A stretch of 64,000 nt of DNA from Gracilimonas mengyeensis. GTDB lineage: Bacteria > Bacteroidota > Rhodothermia > Balneolales > Balneolaceae. A model generated the notes under the pieces. That model saw nothing but the letters and a program-made list of their open reading frames with translations. It was not told the DNA's origin and searched no databases. Every line of letters starts with the position of its first letter. Positions within the stretch are counted from its first letter, which is position 1. This document shows, piece by piece, positions 48,857-57,694 of this stretch. The stretch is from NCBI RefSeq assembly GCF_900182705.1, contig NZ_FXTP01000003.1, positions 62,001 through 126,000 on the forward strand. The letters are read 5' to 3'. Position numbers and translations under genes: made by a program.

Positions 48857-50674
48857 TCACTTTCGCACGAAATGCGGCAGACTCTCCAATCCTACACTAA
48901 CTTCTACCACCTGATCTCCCTCATACACTTTGCCATTGCTATCTTCCCACCTGCCTTCAGGGAGTACTACCCTGCGTGTATCCACTCCTTTTTCAAGTAC
49001 CGGAGCCACAAGCAGATCATCCCCCAGGAAAAATTGATCCTTTATCTCCTTAAATCCCTGGTGTGGGAAAACGTATTCCATAGGACGAACGATGGGCTCT
49101 CCCGAATGCGCCGACTCACGAGCCAGCGTCATAATGAGCGGTGTATATTTGTTTCGTAGTGCTACCGCTTCCTTTACAGCTTCCAAATGCGTTTCATCCA
49201 AAATGCGCCACGGGGCTACGGAAAACTGCATCATGGGCATGAGGGCATGCGATTGAGCCGAACGCACGATGAGCTCCTGATCGATATCTCTGCCGGGCAA
49301 AAAGGAGGTGAATTCTCCACCACCGATCATATCGGGGCAGGTAAAGTTATACCCGATGATACCCTGGAGCAGGATATCCGGAACCAGCTTTCGCAAGTCT
49401 TCCCAGCTATGTGCCTTGTCTCTCAACCGGTTTACCAGAGGCTGGCCGCCCATTTTCCACATGGCACGATACTCGTTTAAGGGATAATCCAGCCCGACTT
49501 TGCCATACAGCTTGCTATGCTCCTGGCGAGAAACTTCCCCTGTTACCGAATACGTATTTTCGTAATGATGATAATCGCCCGCATCAAACTTAAATCCATC
49601 CACATGGTACGTTTCCTGCAGGTAGTCTAACTGTTCCTTAAACCAGCCTTGCGTTTCAGGATTGGCTAAATCCAGCAGACCGCTGGCTCCATTCCACCAC
49701 CGAATCACTGCCGCATCTCCGCTTTCGTTTTGGAGCAGCATTTTCTCATCCCGCAACAGCCTGTAGACATCGCTATCGGGACTTATCATGGGGGCCATCC
49801 AAAGCATCACTTTGAACCCCATGGCGTGGAGGGAATCCACCATGGCTTTTGGATTTGAAAACCGGCCGGGGTGGAAGTCCCACTTCCCGTAATCTTCCTG
49901 CCAGTTGTCATCAATCATAAGCACGCCGGGAGGAAATCCATTATCTACGATTTTGCGGGCGTACTCCAAAATATCTTCCTGGTTCTGATCGTACATCAAC
50001 TCAATCCAGGTGTTGTACTGAGGCGCCGAAAACAAAAGCTCGTCTGGCAACTCACCGGCCGGCGGAAAATAGTTTTCCGAAGCAAACAGGTATCCTTCTT
50101 TCAGGTTCTTGCCGGCATCTGTATAGATAAGTGATGGTTCAGTCGATATAACCTTCAGGGTATCATTCACCATCGTTACTTCAAATGGCTGCTCCGACCA
50201 AATCACTTCCCCTTCACTGGAAAGCAGAAGGGGCTGAACCTGGTTCCCGTAGTTGCTTTCCAGGTTTGCATGATAGCCGTTTTCGATGGGTAAGTTTTCA
50301 CCATGATTTACAACCCCAATCCACCAAGCCACATCTTGCTCTACCGGGATTACCACCTTATCTGTTTTCTGTTGGGCTGATACCGGCACCGCCCATAAAA
50401 ACAACAAACACAACAGGGTACTTAACTTAACTTGAGTTCGAGATAAGAATGACACAAAAACAGGCTGGTCATCGCGAGGAGCCCCTTTTTGGGGACTATC
50501 TGTTTTTTCTTCCGACGAAGCGATCTCCCGAACAAAGCTCAGAGGCTTTATCCGGGAGATTGCCACGGTATTTGCTCCCTTTCGGTCGCTGAATACCTCG
50601 CAATGACGTTTTTTATATAGAACTGACGTTAACATATATTTTTGAGGCATAAATCTATTTTCTTTGATATTCAT
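48857..50674 (-). CDS. GH31 alpha-glycosidase (alpha-galactosidase-like) with a repeat-derived N-terminal extension
   Basis: 605 aa from ATG 50674, which has AAGGA 6 nt upstream. The signal peptide (VKLSTLLCLLFLWAVPVSAQ) is at residues 82-101, because residues about 23-78 are encoded by a dispersed repeat (50440-50608). GTG 50455 would give a normal leader of 27 residues instead, but it has no evident ribosome binding site. The catalytic domain has YNTWIELMYDQNQ, LMIDDNWQEDYGKWDFHPGRF, GFKVMLWMAPM, D364 in VDGFKFDAGD (nucleophile) and D448 in TCPDMIGGG (acid/base). The FKFDAGD variant resembles GH31 alpha-galactosidases. It fits the nearby GH36. Confidence 0.88.
   Translation of the reverse strand: MNIKENRFMPQKYMLTSVLYKKRHCEVFSDRKGANTVAISRIKPLSFVREIASSEEKTDSPQKGAPRDDQPVFVSFLSRTQVKLSTLLCLLFLWAVPVSAQQKTDKVVIPVEQDVAWWIGVVNHGENLPIENGYHANLESNYGNQVQPLLLSSEGEVIWSEQPFEVTMVNDTLKVISTEPSLIYTDAGKNLKEGYLFASENYFPPAGELPDELLFSAPQYNTWIELMYDQNQEDILEYARKIVDNGFPPGVLMIDDNWQEDYGKWDFHPGRFSNPKAMVDSLHAMGFKVMLWMAPMISPDSDVYRLLRDEKMLLQNESGDAAVIRWWNGASGLLDLANPETQGWFKEQLDYLQETYHVDGFKFDAGDYHHYENTYSVTGEVSRQEHSKLYGKVGLDYPLNEYRAMWKMGGQPLVNRLRDKAHSWEDLRKLVPDILLQGIIGYNFTCPDMIGGGEFTSFLPGRDIDQELIVRSAQSHALMPMMQFSVAPWRILDETHLEAVKEAVALRNKYTPLIMTLARESAHSGEPIVRPMEYVFPHQGFKEIKDQFFLGDDLLVAPVLEKGVDTRRVVLPEGRWEDSNGKVYEGDQVVEVSVGLESLPHFVRK
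50440..50608. repeat. Dispersed repeat, copy B, inside the 5' end of the GH31 reading frame
   Basis: The first 42 bases equal 44293-44334. The other end reads GAGATTGCCACGG ... CCTCGCAATGACG. Inner parts include CCCC-TTTTT-GGGG (50482-50494). All three stop codons are absent in the GH31 frame across the repeat. Confidence 0.75.
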
Positions 50675-50680
50675 TTTGTT

Positions 50681-50685
50681 TCCTT
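50681..50685 (-). promoter_or_regulatory. Ribosome binding site for GH31
   Basis: AAGGA on minus, 6 nt before ATG 50674. It argues that the ancestral start is upstream of the repeat. Confidence 0.6.
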
Positions 50686-50691
50686 AAAAGA

Positions 50692-52206
50692 TCATCCAAG
50701 ACCGGGGGTAGCGTTTAAAGTGAGGCTGCCATCTGAATTGAGCTTTTCTTTACAAGCCCACTCCACCGGGTATAATTTTCCTTTTACCTGAAGCTCCGCC
50801 GACAAGCGTAACCCTTTCCAGTCGGTTTCTTTTGGCAGCATCATTCTCACTTGCCGCACGCCGGTAGGGAAAGGATACCCGGGATCTACAAAGCCACTGG
50901 CAATCTCCTGACCAGCCTCATCCTTCAGAATCAGTTTTAATGCGCCCGGCACACCGGAAAGGCCGTCATTCACCAATCCGAGTATTAGCCCCGGGTGGCC
51001 TTCTTTGTTGAAATGCCATATCCAGGAAGGACGAACGCGATACCCTATTTTTCGTGCAATTTCATCGATTGCATCCGGATACTGGCTATAATATCTCATC
51101 ACTTTGTCTGCCACTATGGCCTGCCAGTTCCAGAGGGAGTAGTAATTAGGGCCCACATCCATCACATGGTGAATTTCATTCTCTGTATGTGTGCCGCCAT
51201 TGTACACCAGTGTGCCCTCTTTCGTGCCGTCCGACATTCCCACTTCAATAGCCGCGCCAATCCAGGGAGCCCGGTTGCTTAAGTGCGCTATCTGCTGGTT
51301 TTCGATAAATATAGTATCGGTCCGCAGCCAGTTGTGCGTTCTCAGGGATTCTTCCAGCAAGGCATCATTTCCAACCCTACTAAAGTCTGGCTGGGTGTTG
51401 GTTGTCAGAGGGACGTTCTTCCAGTTTTTTTGCTGATGCTCAAACATCTTCAGAAACGTTTGTTCAGCCACTACGGAGTCAGGAAACGGATGACCCTCAA
51501 AAGGCCAGGTGTGTCCTTCTCCCCAGAAACCGTACATATAGGTATCCATGTATTCGATGCGGGGATGTCCGTTATATTTTTCCGCCAACAGGCTATCGAA
51601 TTCCTGAAACGCTTTTTGAAATTCGGGATGATCATAACGGGGCTCATAATGCACTTTTCCATCCAGACCAATCTCTTTGGTGGTACCCAGCTTGACTAAT
51701 GGCACCTTTTCAGCCACAAAATCGGGCATAGCCAATCCCGGAATTTCCGGGTTGCTCAGCATCACCCGGAAGGCAATCTGCTTGTCATACTTTTCGGCCA
51801 TTTCAAAAGCCGTATCCCAAGCCTTGGAGGAATTTAATTTTCCCGGCTTTTGCTGCAAGTCTTTCCAGTTTAATCGCAGATACAGCTTTTGGCCCATAGG
51901 GATTTTCGCCAGCTTCTCAATGGATGTCCTCTCTGATTCCCCTTTTACGGCCGGCGGACCTGCTTCATCAATCACGTAAGTGACCAGCCCCATCCCAAAA
52001 TTTTTAAGGATTTTTGGGGAGGGAGAAGTAGTCATGACTACGCCCCATCCAGGCACCTCTTCTACGGGAAACGGCCCTTGGTGCAAGCGGTTATCAATCT
52101 CAGGACCACAGGTAGGTCCTTGTTGGCTTTGGCCTTTCAATTTGAACCCTGCCATGGTGGCCATTCCTGAAATACCTACTGACTGTAAAAACTTCTTCCT
52201 ATCCAT
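50692..52206 (-). CDS. Secreted TIM-barrel-like protein (DUF4832/GH42-like), function unknown
   Basis: 504 aa. The N-terminus MDRKKFLQSVGISGMATMAG is a Tat-like leader with RK in place of RR. The body looks like a clan A barrel of the DUF4832 type: YLRLNWKDLQQKP, IAFRVMLSNPEIPG, YEPRYDHPEFQKAFQEFDSLLAEKYNGHPRIEYMD and YMYGFWGEGHTWP, with E230 as candidate acid. A C-terminal beta-sandwich follows (GHPGLILGLVNDGLSGVPGAL, PFPTGVRQVRMMLP). I cannot assign an activity. It follows the cytochrome gene by 33 bp and precedes GH31 by 17 bp. Confidence 0.65.
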   Translation of the reverse strand: MDRKKFLQSVGISGMATMAGFKLKGQSQQGPTCGPEIDNRLHQGPFPVEEVPGWGVVMTTSPSPKILKNFGMGLVTYVIDEAGPPAVKGESERTSIEKLAKIPMGQKLYLRLNWKDLQQKPGKLNSSKAWDTAFEMAEKYDKQIAFRVMLSNPEIPGLAMPDFVAEKVPLVKLGTTKEIGLDGKVHYEPRYDHPEFQKAFQEFDSLLAEKYNGHPRIEYMDTYMYGFWGEGHTWPFEGHPFPDSVVAEQTFLKMFEHQQKNWKNVPLTTNTQPDFSRVGNDALLEESLRTHNWLRTDTIFIENQQIAHLSNRAPWIGAAIEVGMSDGTKEGTLVYNGGTHTENEIHHVMDVGPNYYSLWNWQAIVADKVMRYYSQYPDAIDEIARKIGYRVRPSWIWHFNKEGHPGLILGLVNDGLSGVPGALKLILKDEAGQEIASGFVDPGYPFPTGVRQVRMMLPKETDWKGLRLSAELQVKGKLYPVEWACKEKLNSDGSLTLNATPGLG

Positions 52207-52239
52207 ATTTCCACTCGTTTAGATCGTTGCTCCTTTGCT

Positions 52240-52983
52240 TCATTCTATCTTCAGCAGAACCGTATCAGAACCGCGTATTCCTTCCGATGAGGTATAACTG
52301 GCCGTTACCACATAAGCCCCTGGCTTTGCAGCCTTCTCAGGCTGATTGATAATCTCAAAAACTCCCTCTACCCCTGGGTACACCCAGCAGTAATTACATG
52401 CTCCCTGCTCCAGGATATATTCTACGATCTCTGTAATTTCCTCTTCAGTGTAATCGGGCGTAGGCGGCATTTGCACCTCACCCCACGTTCCGGATGAGCC
52501 TTCACTGATACTGCTTATCAATTCTTCCTTGCTTCTCTCCTGTTTTTCATGAGCATTCGCTATATCGGCAAATGAGGGCCCCACCATGCTCTTTTTATCG
52601 GCATGGCAGCCAAAACACGTACTTTGGGCTATCAGCGCTGCACCTTTGGGAAATTTATTGGCAAGCCTTACTCCAACAGGTATGGCACCGGGAGTTAACA
52701 CTTCTGGCACGTAGCGAAGATTCAACAGCACCCTGGTTGTTTCTATCTCCCCGTATCTTGAACTGCCGTCTGTGGCATCGTTCACTTCTATGGAGTAGCG
52801 TATTTGCTGGCCCCATGAAGCATGCTGATCTTTTGCAGAAAGCGTGAGTTCCACTTCAGGCCCTGTGTTTTCTTCAGCAGCATCAAAACGGGAGCTATTG
52901 AGCTCTTTAAGCAAGTATTCACCCTGCTGCGAGCTAAACAATATTGCTAAAGTTGTGATGAGCGTAAGTATCAAGCTTTTCAT
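52240..52983 (-). CDS. Periplasmic cytochrome c with flanking beta-sandwich segments
   Basis: 247 aa with a signal peptide (about 1-19). Residues 42-95 are a PKD-like beta-segment. The class I cytochrome domain (about 105-192) has C123-F-G-C126-H127 as heme site, PSFADIANAH, and M172 in EVQMPPTP as axial ligand. A further C196xxC199 lacks a His. This resembles the PKD-plus-cytochrome tail of large ThuA/PQQ-type sugar dehydrogenases, here as a separate protein. It lies 18 bp after the FAD oxidoreductase, so it is probably that enzyme's electron acceptor. Confidence 0.85.
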   Translation of the reverse strand: MKSLILTLITTLAILFSSQQGEYLLKELNSSRFDAAEENTGPEVELTLSAKDQHASWGQQIRYSIEVNDATDGSSRYGEIETTRVLLNLRYVPEVLTPGAIPVGVRLANKFPKGAALIAQSTCFGCHADKKSMVGPSFADIANAHEKQERSKEELISSISEGSSGTWGEVQMPPTPDYTEEEITEIVEYILEQGACNYCWVYPGVEGVFEIINQPEKAAKPGAYVVTASYTSSEGIRGSDTVLLKIE

Positions 52984-53001
52984 GTTTTCCCTCCGCTCCC
53001 T

Positions 53002-54471
53002 TTATGCCTGATCAATGGCCTTGGCTACCCGGTTGGCAGAATTGGTGGCCGCTTCCATTCCCCAACTCCGGTTGTCGGCATATCCTCCGGCAAAATGGAT
53101 TCTGCCGTACGGCTCCATCAGGTGCGGCCAGTATTTTGACAGCTCTCCCATGGGAATGCCCATCCTTTCACACCCCGGGGCAAAGGTATCCACCGACCAG
53201 TCTTTGATGAGCACCTGCTCGATATCAATATGCTTGCTGTTACCGGGGTACAATTCCTTGAAAGTATCCAGAACCCGTAACGGATTTACCCCGGCAGGCG
53301 CCTTTGCCATCAGGGCAGCCCTGGGCGTATCCACCTCATCAGCCACTTGCCAAATGGTTCGCAAAAAGGGATTGTTAAACGTCAGGTTTATGCTGATGTC
53401 ATCTTTCTTCCAAAACTCTGAACGGGATTGAAATACAATTCTGGATTTCTGCTCATAAGCAACATTCTCAAAAATGAATTTCTTTTCCGGCGGTAACTCC
53501 GGGGTCACGATTACATTTCTTAAAGCCGGAACGGGGAGGCAATTGGCGAGATAGTCGGCCGACATTTTTTTATCCTCACCAAACTCCCGATATAAAACGG
53601 TAACGCCACTTTGACCATGTTCTATTTCCAAAACCTTACACCCAAGCTGCACCCTCGTGCCAAGGCGTTTGGCAAACTCTTTAACCAGCACATCATTCCC
53701 ACCTTTTATGCGATAAAGATCAAAGTTTGACCAATACCCTCTTTTTTGAATGATGTAGGTTTGCCACAGCTTGTATAGTGCAGAAGTACCATTTCCTCCC
53801 AGTATCTGAAGGGCCGCTTTGGAAGCCTCTTCCTTCTTATATATCTCGGAAATTGGCACGGTGTCTAAATGATCATATCCCACCCCAAATGGTTGATATT
53901 CGTCGGTGAAACGATCCAGGTAAGGCTCTAAATACAACTTTTCGAGGCTCACATATACATCCAACTCAGGGTGTTCTGCTACGGCCCGTGCCTCCCTGGC
54001 ATTCAGACCTCCCATGTTTTTTATCTCTCGTTCCAGGTGGTACCTGCTCTCTTTTTTTGTTAACCAATCATTGCCCGAGAGTGTCAGCCTGTTTTCGCGA
54101 TGAAAATATGGGAGCACGGGAATGTCAAATTCCTCGATGTATTTCCAATAGTTCTTGTAGCCGGGCTTGGTAAAGTTTTCGGCTCCATAATCAGCATAAA
54201 GCCCGTCTGACAACCCATCGTGAACCGACATAACCGTGCCCCCATACCGGCCGGCAGCCTCCAGCACTACAACTTCATGGCCTGAGCGTACAAGCTCATA
54301 AGCACAACACAACCCTGCGATACCTGCCCCGGCTACAATTACTTTTTTGGGCGTACCAGCACTTTTTTGAACCGGAATATAGGGCTGCCGCCCCTTCATC
54401 TTGAAAGGAGCAGCTGTGAGCCCAAGCCCCAACAAGGAACTTTTTTTGATAAAGCTTTTCCTGTTCATCAT
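53002..54471 (-). CDS. Exported FAD-dependent amine-oxidase-type oxidoreductase
   Basis: 489 aa; ATG 54471 or the next codon. The leader NRKSFIKKSSLLGLGLTAAPF is Tat-like with RK, which suits a protein exported folded with FAD. The dinucleotide-binding motif is VIVAGAGIAGLCCAYELVRSGHEVVVLEAAGRYGG (about 44-78). The C-terminal FAD-contacting motif is IHFAGGYADNRSWGMEAATNSANRVAKAI. It belongs to the flavin amine oxidase superfamily, whose members oxidise amines, amino acids, porphyrins and carotenoids. The substrate in a glycan locus is not known; an amino-sugar or other amine is possible. The cytochrome next door suggests electron transfer to the respiratory chain rather than to oxygen. Confidence 0.85.
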   Translation of the reverse strand: MMNRKSFIKKSSLLGLGLTAAPFKMKGRQPYIPVQKSAGTPKKVIVAGAGIAGLCCAYELVRSGHEVVVLEAAGRYGGTVMSVHDGLSDGLYADYGAENFTKPGYKNYWKYIEEFDIPVLPYFHRENRLTLSGNDWLTKKESRYHLEREIKNMGGLNAREARAVAEHPELDVYVSLEKLYLEPYLDRFTDEYQPFGVGYDHLDTVPISEIYKKEEASKAALQILGGNGTSALYKLWQTYIIQKRGYWSNFDLYRIKGGNDVLVKEFAKRLGTRVQLGCKVLEIEHGQSGVTVLYREFGEDKKMSADYLANCLPVPALRNVIVTPELPPEKKFIFENVAYEQKSRIVFQSRSEFWKKDDISINLTFNNPFLRTIWQVADEVDTPRAALMAKAPAGVNPLRVLDTFKELYPGNSKHIDIEQVLIKDWSVDTFAPGCERMGIPMGELSKYWPHLMEPYGRIHFAGGYADNRSWGMEAATNSANRVAKAIDQA

Positions 54472-54528
54472 TGTTTAGATTACTGGTACGCCAATTAATT
54501 AGGTTTAGATAGTAGTGCCGAAACTTGT

Positions 54529-56604
54529 CTACTTCGGGCTCGCTTTAATCATTACGTGATCCTGGAATGACGTCTCAATACTGGCTTCATCCCCGGATAC
54601 CGAGCCCAGCTCTTCACCGGTTTCATAGTTGGTGAGGGTATATTCCTGGCCGTCAGTTAATCCCCTCAATTCAACTTGTCCATCATATGAATCAGCATAA
54701 AAAGCGTAGAAGATGCTCCCGTCTTTCTCAATGGCATGGGCTTCCGGGAAGTCAAAGCCGATATCATAGAGTTCGCCCAAATACTCGCCTTTGGGCAGCA
54801 TGTACTCTTTATAAATATCCATCCATTTGGCTACCAGCTCTTCTCTTTCTTCTGTTAACAGGAACTCACTGTCGGGTGCCGAAGACTCCGGCCAGGTAAA
54901 CTTGGTTCCTATCACCCCGCCAATACCAACGCTTGAAGCAAAATCACTTTGGCCATCACTGAGCTCCACGTGATCACCATAATATGCCGCATCTTCTCCC
55001 ATCAGGGCTTTGTAGGTTTTACCCTTCAGGCGAATTTGCCAGGAATTCAGGGGATCGGACGATACCGACTGATTCATGAATGGAGTGATGAACGAAGAAA
55101 TGGAGGCTCCACACGGACAGATTTCAACAACGGCATCCGGTTTGATATCCAATGCGGTATCGTAGATCTCCTTGTACAGTACAGGAAGTTCTTCCACTGA
55201 TTTTTCCGGATAATCCTGGCGGTCTTCATGTCCGTAATCCGGAGGAACTTGATTTAAGTGCTGCCCATCAATTTTCAATCCGTCATAGCCCCATTCTTCC
55301 ATAAATATTCTAACCAGCTCTTTGTGATATTCTTTGGTTGAACTGAGTGCCGGATTCAGATAATGGCTGTCCCACCAGGTAATATCCTGGTATTCGCCTT
55401 TTTTGTTGACCAACAGCATCTCTGTTTCTTCTTCATGTACTCTTGAGCCGGGATCGGCAGCCAGTGGCGCCCACCATAACTTGGCTTTCAGGCCGTAATC
55501 GTGCACATGATCCACAAACTCTTTCATGGTTGTTTCATTGAACTTGTCATTGGTACGCCAATCTCCTTCGGCTATTTGCCAGCCATCATCCAATACGGCC
55601 CAGTCAAAACCAAGCTCTTTCACTTTGGGAAGCGTATTCACAACTTGTTCAATAGTGAAATTCCGCTCATATCCCCATGCACACCAAATGGGCTCGTAGG
55701 CTGTCTCCGGTGCATCCGGAAACTGAACGCCCTTGGCCTGCAGCAGCTTCCTGTAATTTTTCATGGAGGCATAGAAGTCACCTTTGTGAGCGGTCACAAA
55801 TGTTTCGAGCGTAGAAAAGCTATCTCCCGGAGATAAAACCCGGTTGAACTTCTTTTGTGAGATACTGTCTGCATCAAACTGAACAGCAATCTGCACTTTA
55901 CTTTGCATGCCTTCCGAATTTACCGGCAGCGATACTAAATGTGGTTTAAGTTCGCTATGGCCTACCGCCAGACCAGCATCGGGGCGCCACACATCGGCCA
56001 AAGGCGTTCCTCCACCGTAGTCAGAGGAGTTCATGCCTTGGTAATTCTTCTGGTAAAAGTTATCACCTATCGGCAAAACCCAATCCTGGCGAGACGGATA
56101 CGTACCACTTTGAAAGGACCAGAAGTTTTCCATCTCATCGTTATCAGCGAGGGCACTAAGTGTATATTTATTATTGTCCCAACCGTTAATTTCAAGCCCA
56201 TTCTGCCCGTCATTCTTATACTCAACTTTTGTTACAATCAGGTTGGGCAAATTATCATACGCTGTAGCCGTAACTGTTTTGGTGATTTGCTGCCCCTCCT
56301 GCTCTAACTTGCCGGTTACGGTCAACTGTCTACCCTTGCCAATTCTGTCCCGAACCGACTCACTGTTGAACCCGGTTAAAGAGAAATCACTTAGCGTTTG
56401 CCCGTTTACTTTTAGAACCTCTGAAGGTTGGAAGCCGTCTATTAAATCTTCTTCGGCTTCAGAAAAGTCAACGTTGGTATGCAGCTGATCATCAAAAGTA
56501 AGCGTAAGGTCGCCACTCTGAATCGTTGGTTCTTTGGAAGTTGTACACGCTGTAATGGAGAGTAATACTCCTATTGACAGTATAGCGATGAGGCGGAATT
56601 TCAT
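54529..56604 (-). CDS. GH36-type alpha-galactosidase, lipoprotein
   Basis: Start at ATG 56604, where MKFRLIAILSIGVLLSITAC gives a lipoprotein signal; the frame is open 72 bases further up but overlaps the amidohydrolase gene. About 691 aa, usual for the family. An N-terminal beta-supersandwich (DNLPNLIVTKVEYKN, NKYTLSALADND) precedes a barrel: YEPIWCAWGYERNFT, FDWAVLDDGWQIAEGDWR, LKAKLWWAPLAADPGS, nucleophile D446 in YDGLKIDGQHL and acid/base D517 in SSDPLNSWQ. CPCGAS before the acid is typical of GH36/GH27-like sites. It should remove alpha-galactose. It is 10 bp after the amidohydrolase gene. Confidence 0.9.
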   Translation of the reverse strand: MKFRLIAILSIGVLLSITACTTSKEPTIQSGDLTLTFDDQLHTNVDFSEAEEDLIDGFQPSEVLKVNGQTLSDFSLTGFNSESVRDRIGKGRQLTVTGKLEQEGQQITKTVTATAYDNLPNLIVTKVEYKNDGQNGLEINGWDNNKYTLSALADNDEMENFWSFQSGTYPSRQDWVLPIGDNFYQKNYQGMNSSDYGGGTPLADVWRPDAGLAVGHSELKPHLVSLPVNSEGMQSKVQIAVQFDADSISQKKFNRVLSPGDSFSTLETFVTAHKGDFYASMKNYRKLLQAKGVQFPDAPETAYEPIWCAWGYERNFTIEQVVNTLPKVKELGFDWAVLDDGWQIAEGDWRTNDKFNETTMKEFVDHVHDYGLKAKLWWAPLAADPGSRVHEEETEMLLVNKKGEYQDITWWDSHYLNPALSSTKEYHKELVRIFMEEWGYDGLKIDGQHLNQVPPDYGHEDRQDYPEKSVEELPVLYKEIYDTALDIKPDAVVEICPCGASISSFITPFMNQSVSSDPLNSWQIRLKGKTYKALMGEDAAYYGDHVELSDGQSDFASSVGIGGVIGTKFTWPESSAPDSEFLLTEEREELVAKWMDIYKEYMLPKGEYLGELYDIGFDFPEAHAIEKDGSIFYAFYADSYDGQVELRGLTDGQEYTLTNYETGEELGSVSGDEASIETSFQDHVMIKASPK

Positions 56605-56614
56605 ATTCTTAGAG

Positions 56615-57694
56615 TTATTTTGCGTTGAGAATTTTTTCTGGATTTGTTTGGTAAACTTTGCGGAGTACTTCATCACTAAGATCGAAGCCGTTCAGGCTCC
56701 AGTGATATCCAAAGCTATCATGCTCATAGAAATGCTCGTCCATGGTTTGCAGCACGCGAAAGGTGGTATTATACATTCCTTCGGCCGTACCCATATCGGT
56801 GCCGTACACAATTTTATCCTGGTGTTTGGTGATGAACTTTTGCACATGCCTTGGAATTTGAGATAACTCGGCATATCGTGCCGATACATCCGCATACAGG
56901 TTGGGATATTTTTCCAGCATACGATCCATAATAGCCAGGTCATACGAACTGTTACCAAGGTGGGCGGCCACAAAGGTGGTATTGGGATGCTTGGCTACCG
57001 CATTCTCCAGCGTTTTCAGCATGGCTCCATGGCCCAAAATGTCCTCTTTATTATCCAGCCTCCAGTTCAGTGCATTCATCATGCCATCGTTGGTAGAATC
57101 CATGTCCATATAAAACCAATAGGGCTCTGCCACATGGATATTGACCGGCATATTCAGTTCACCGGCTCTTTTTAAAACCGGGTCCAAGCGTTCATCGTCA
57201 ATATGCATTCCAAATGCTTTTGTGGGGTGAGAATAGAAAAGCCCGCTGCCTTTGTCTCCCAATTCCCCTATACCGGTAGCCCCTACTTCATGCAGGCGCT
57301 CCAGTTCTTTAACGGCTTTTTCGGCGAAACCGGGTTCTTCGTAACCGGTGTAATCAATACCACACCATACTTCAAAATAGTCGCCATAGGAAGAGTAAAG
57401 TGCATGAAGCGAATCATATTCGGCACCGGTGGCATAGGTGAGCAAAATCGTTTTCCGAATGTTGTTTGCCTTCATTGTTTCCACCCATTCTGCGATGCCT
57501 TCCTCGGTCTGCGGATAGTTGTGGGAGTGCATATCAATGGCCGTAAATTTGGCTTTATCGGCCTTGTATTCCGGCAGCTTATAAATGGATACCGGGCGAT
57601 AGTTTTTAAGAAGAATTTCTTCTTCTACATCCTGGGCCATCAGGGTACTTCCCATCAAGGCCAAGACACAGGTAAAAATGACAGTTCTAATCAT
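56615..57694 (-). CDS. Secreted Amidohydro_2 (lactonase-like) metal hydrolase
   Basis: 359 aa, signal peptide ending TLMAQ. It is an amidohydrolase barrel: H56 and H58 in TAIDMHSHNYP, NIHVAEPYWFYMDMD, FVAAHLGNSSYDL, LYADVSARYAEL and IVYGTDMGTAEG, covering the metal ligands and the Asp. Relatives hydrolyse sugar lactones or decarboxylate aromatic acids. Export is unusual for these. In this block it could open a lactone formed by an oxidised sugar, which is inference. It overlaps the PfkB stop by 4 bases (ATGA) and is coupled to it. Confidence 0.82.
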   Translation of the reverse strand: MIRTVIFTCVLALMGSTLMAQDVEEEILLKNYRPVSIYKLPEYKADKAKFTAIDMHSHNYPQTEEGIAEWVETMKANNIRKTILLTYATGAEYDSLHALYSSYGDYFEVWCGIDYTGYEEPGFAEKAVKELERLHEVGATGIGELGDKGSGLFYSHPTKAFGMHIDDERLDPVLKRAGELNMPVNIHVAEPYWFYMDMDSTNDGMMNALNWRLDNKEDILGHGAMLKTLENAVAKHPNTTFVAAHLGNSSYDLAIMDRMLEKYPNLYADVSARYAELSQIPRHVQKFITKHQDKIVYGTDMGTAEGMYNTTFRVLQTMDEHFYEHDSFGYHWSLNGFDLSDEVLRKVYQTNPEKILNAK

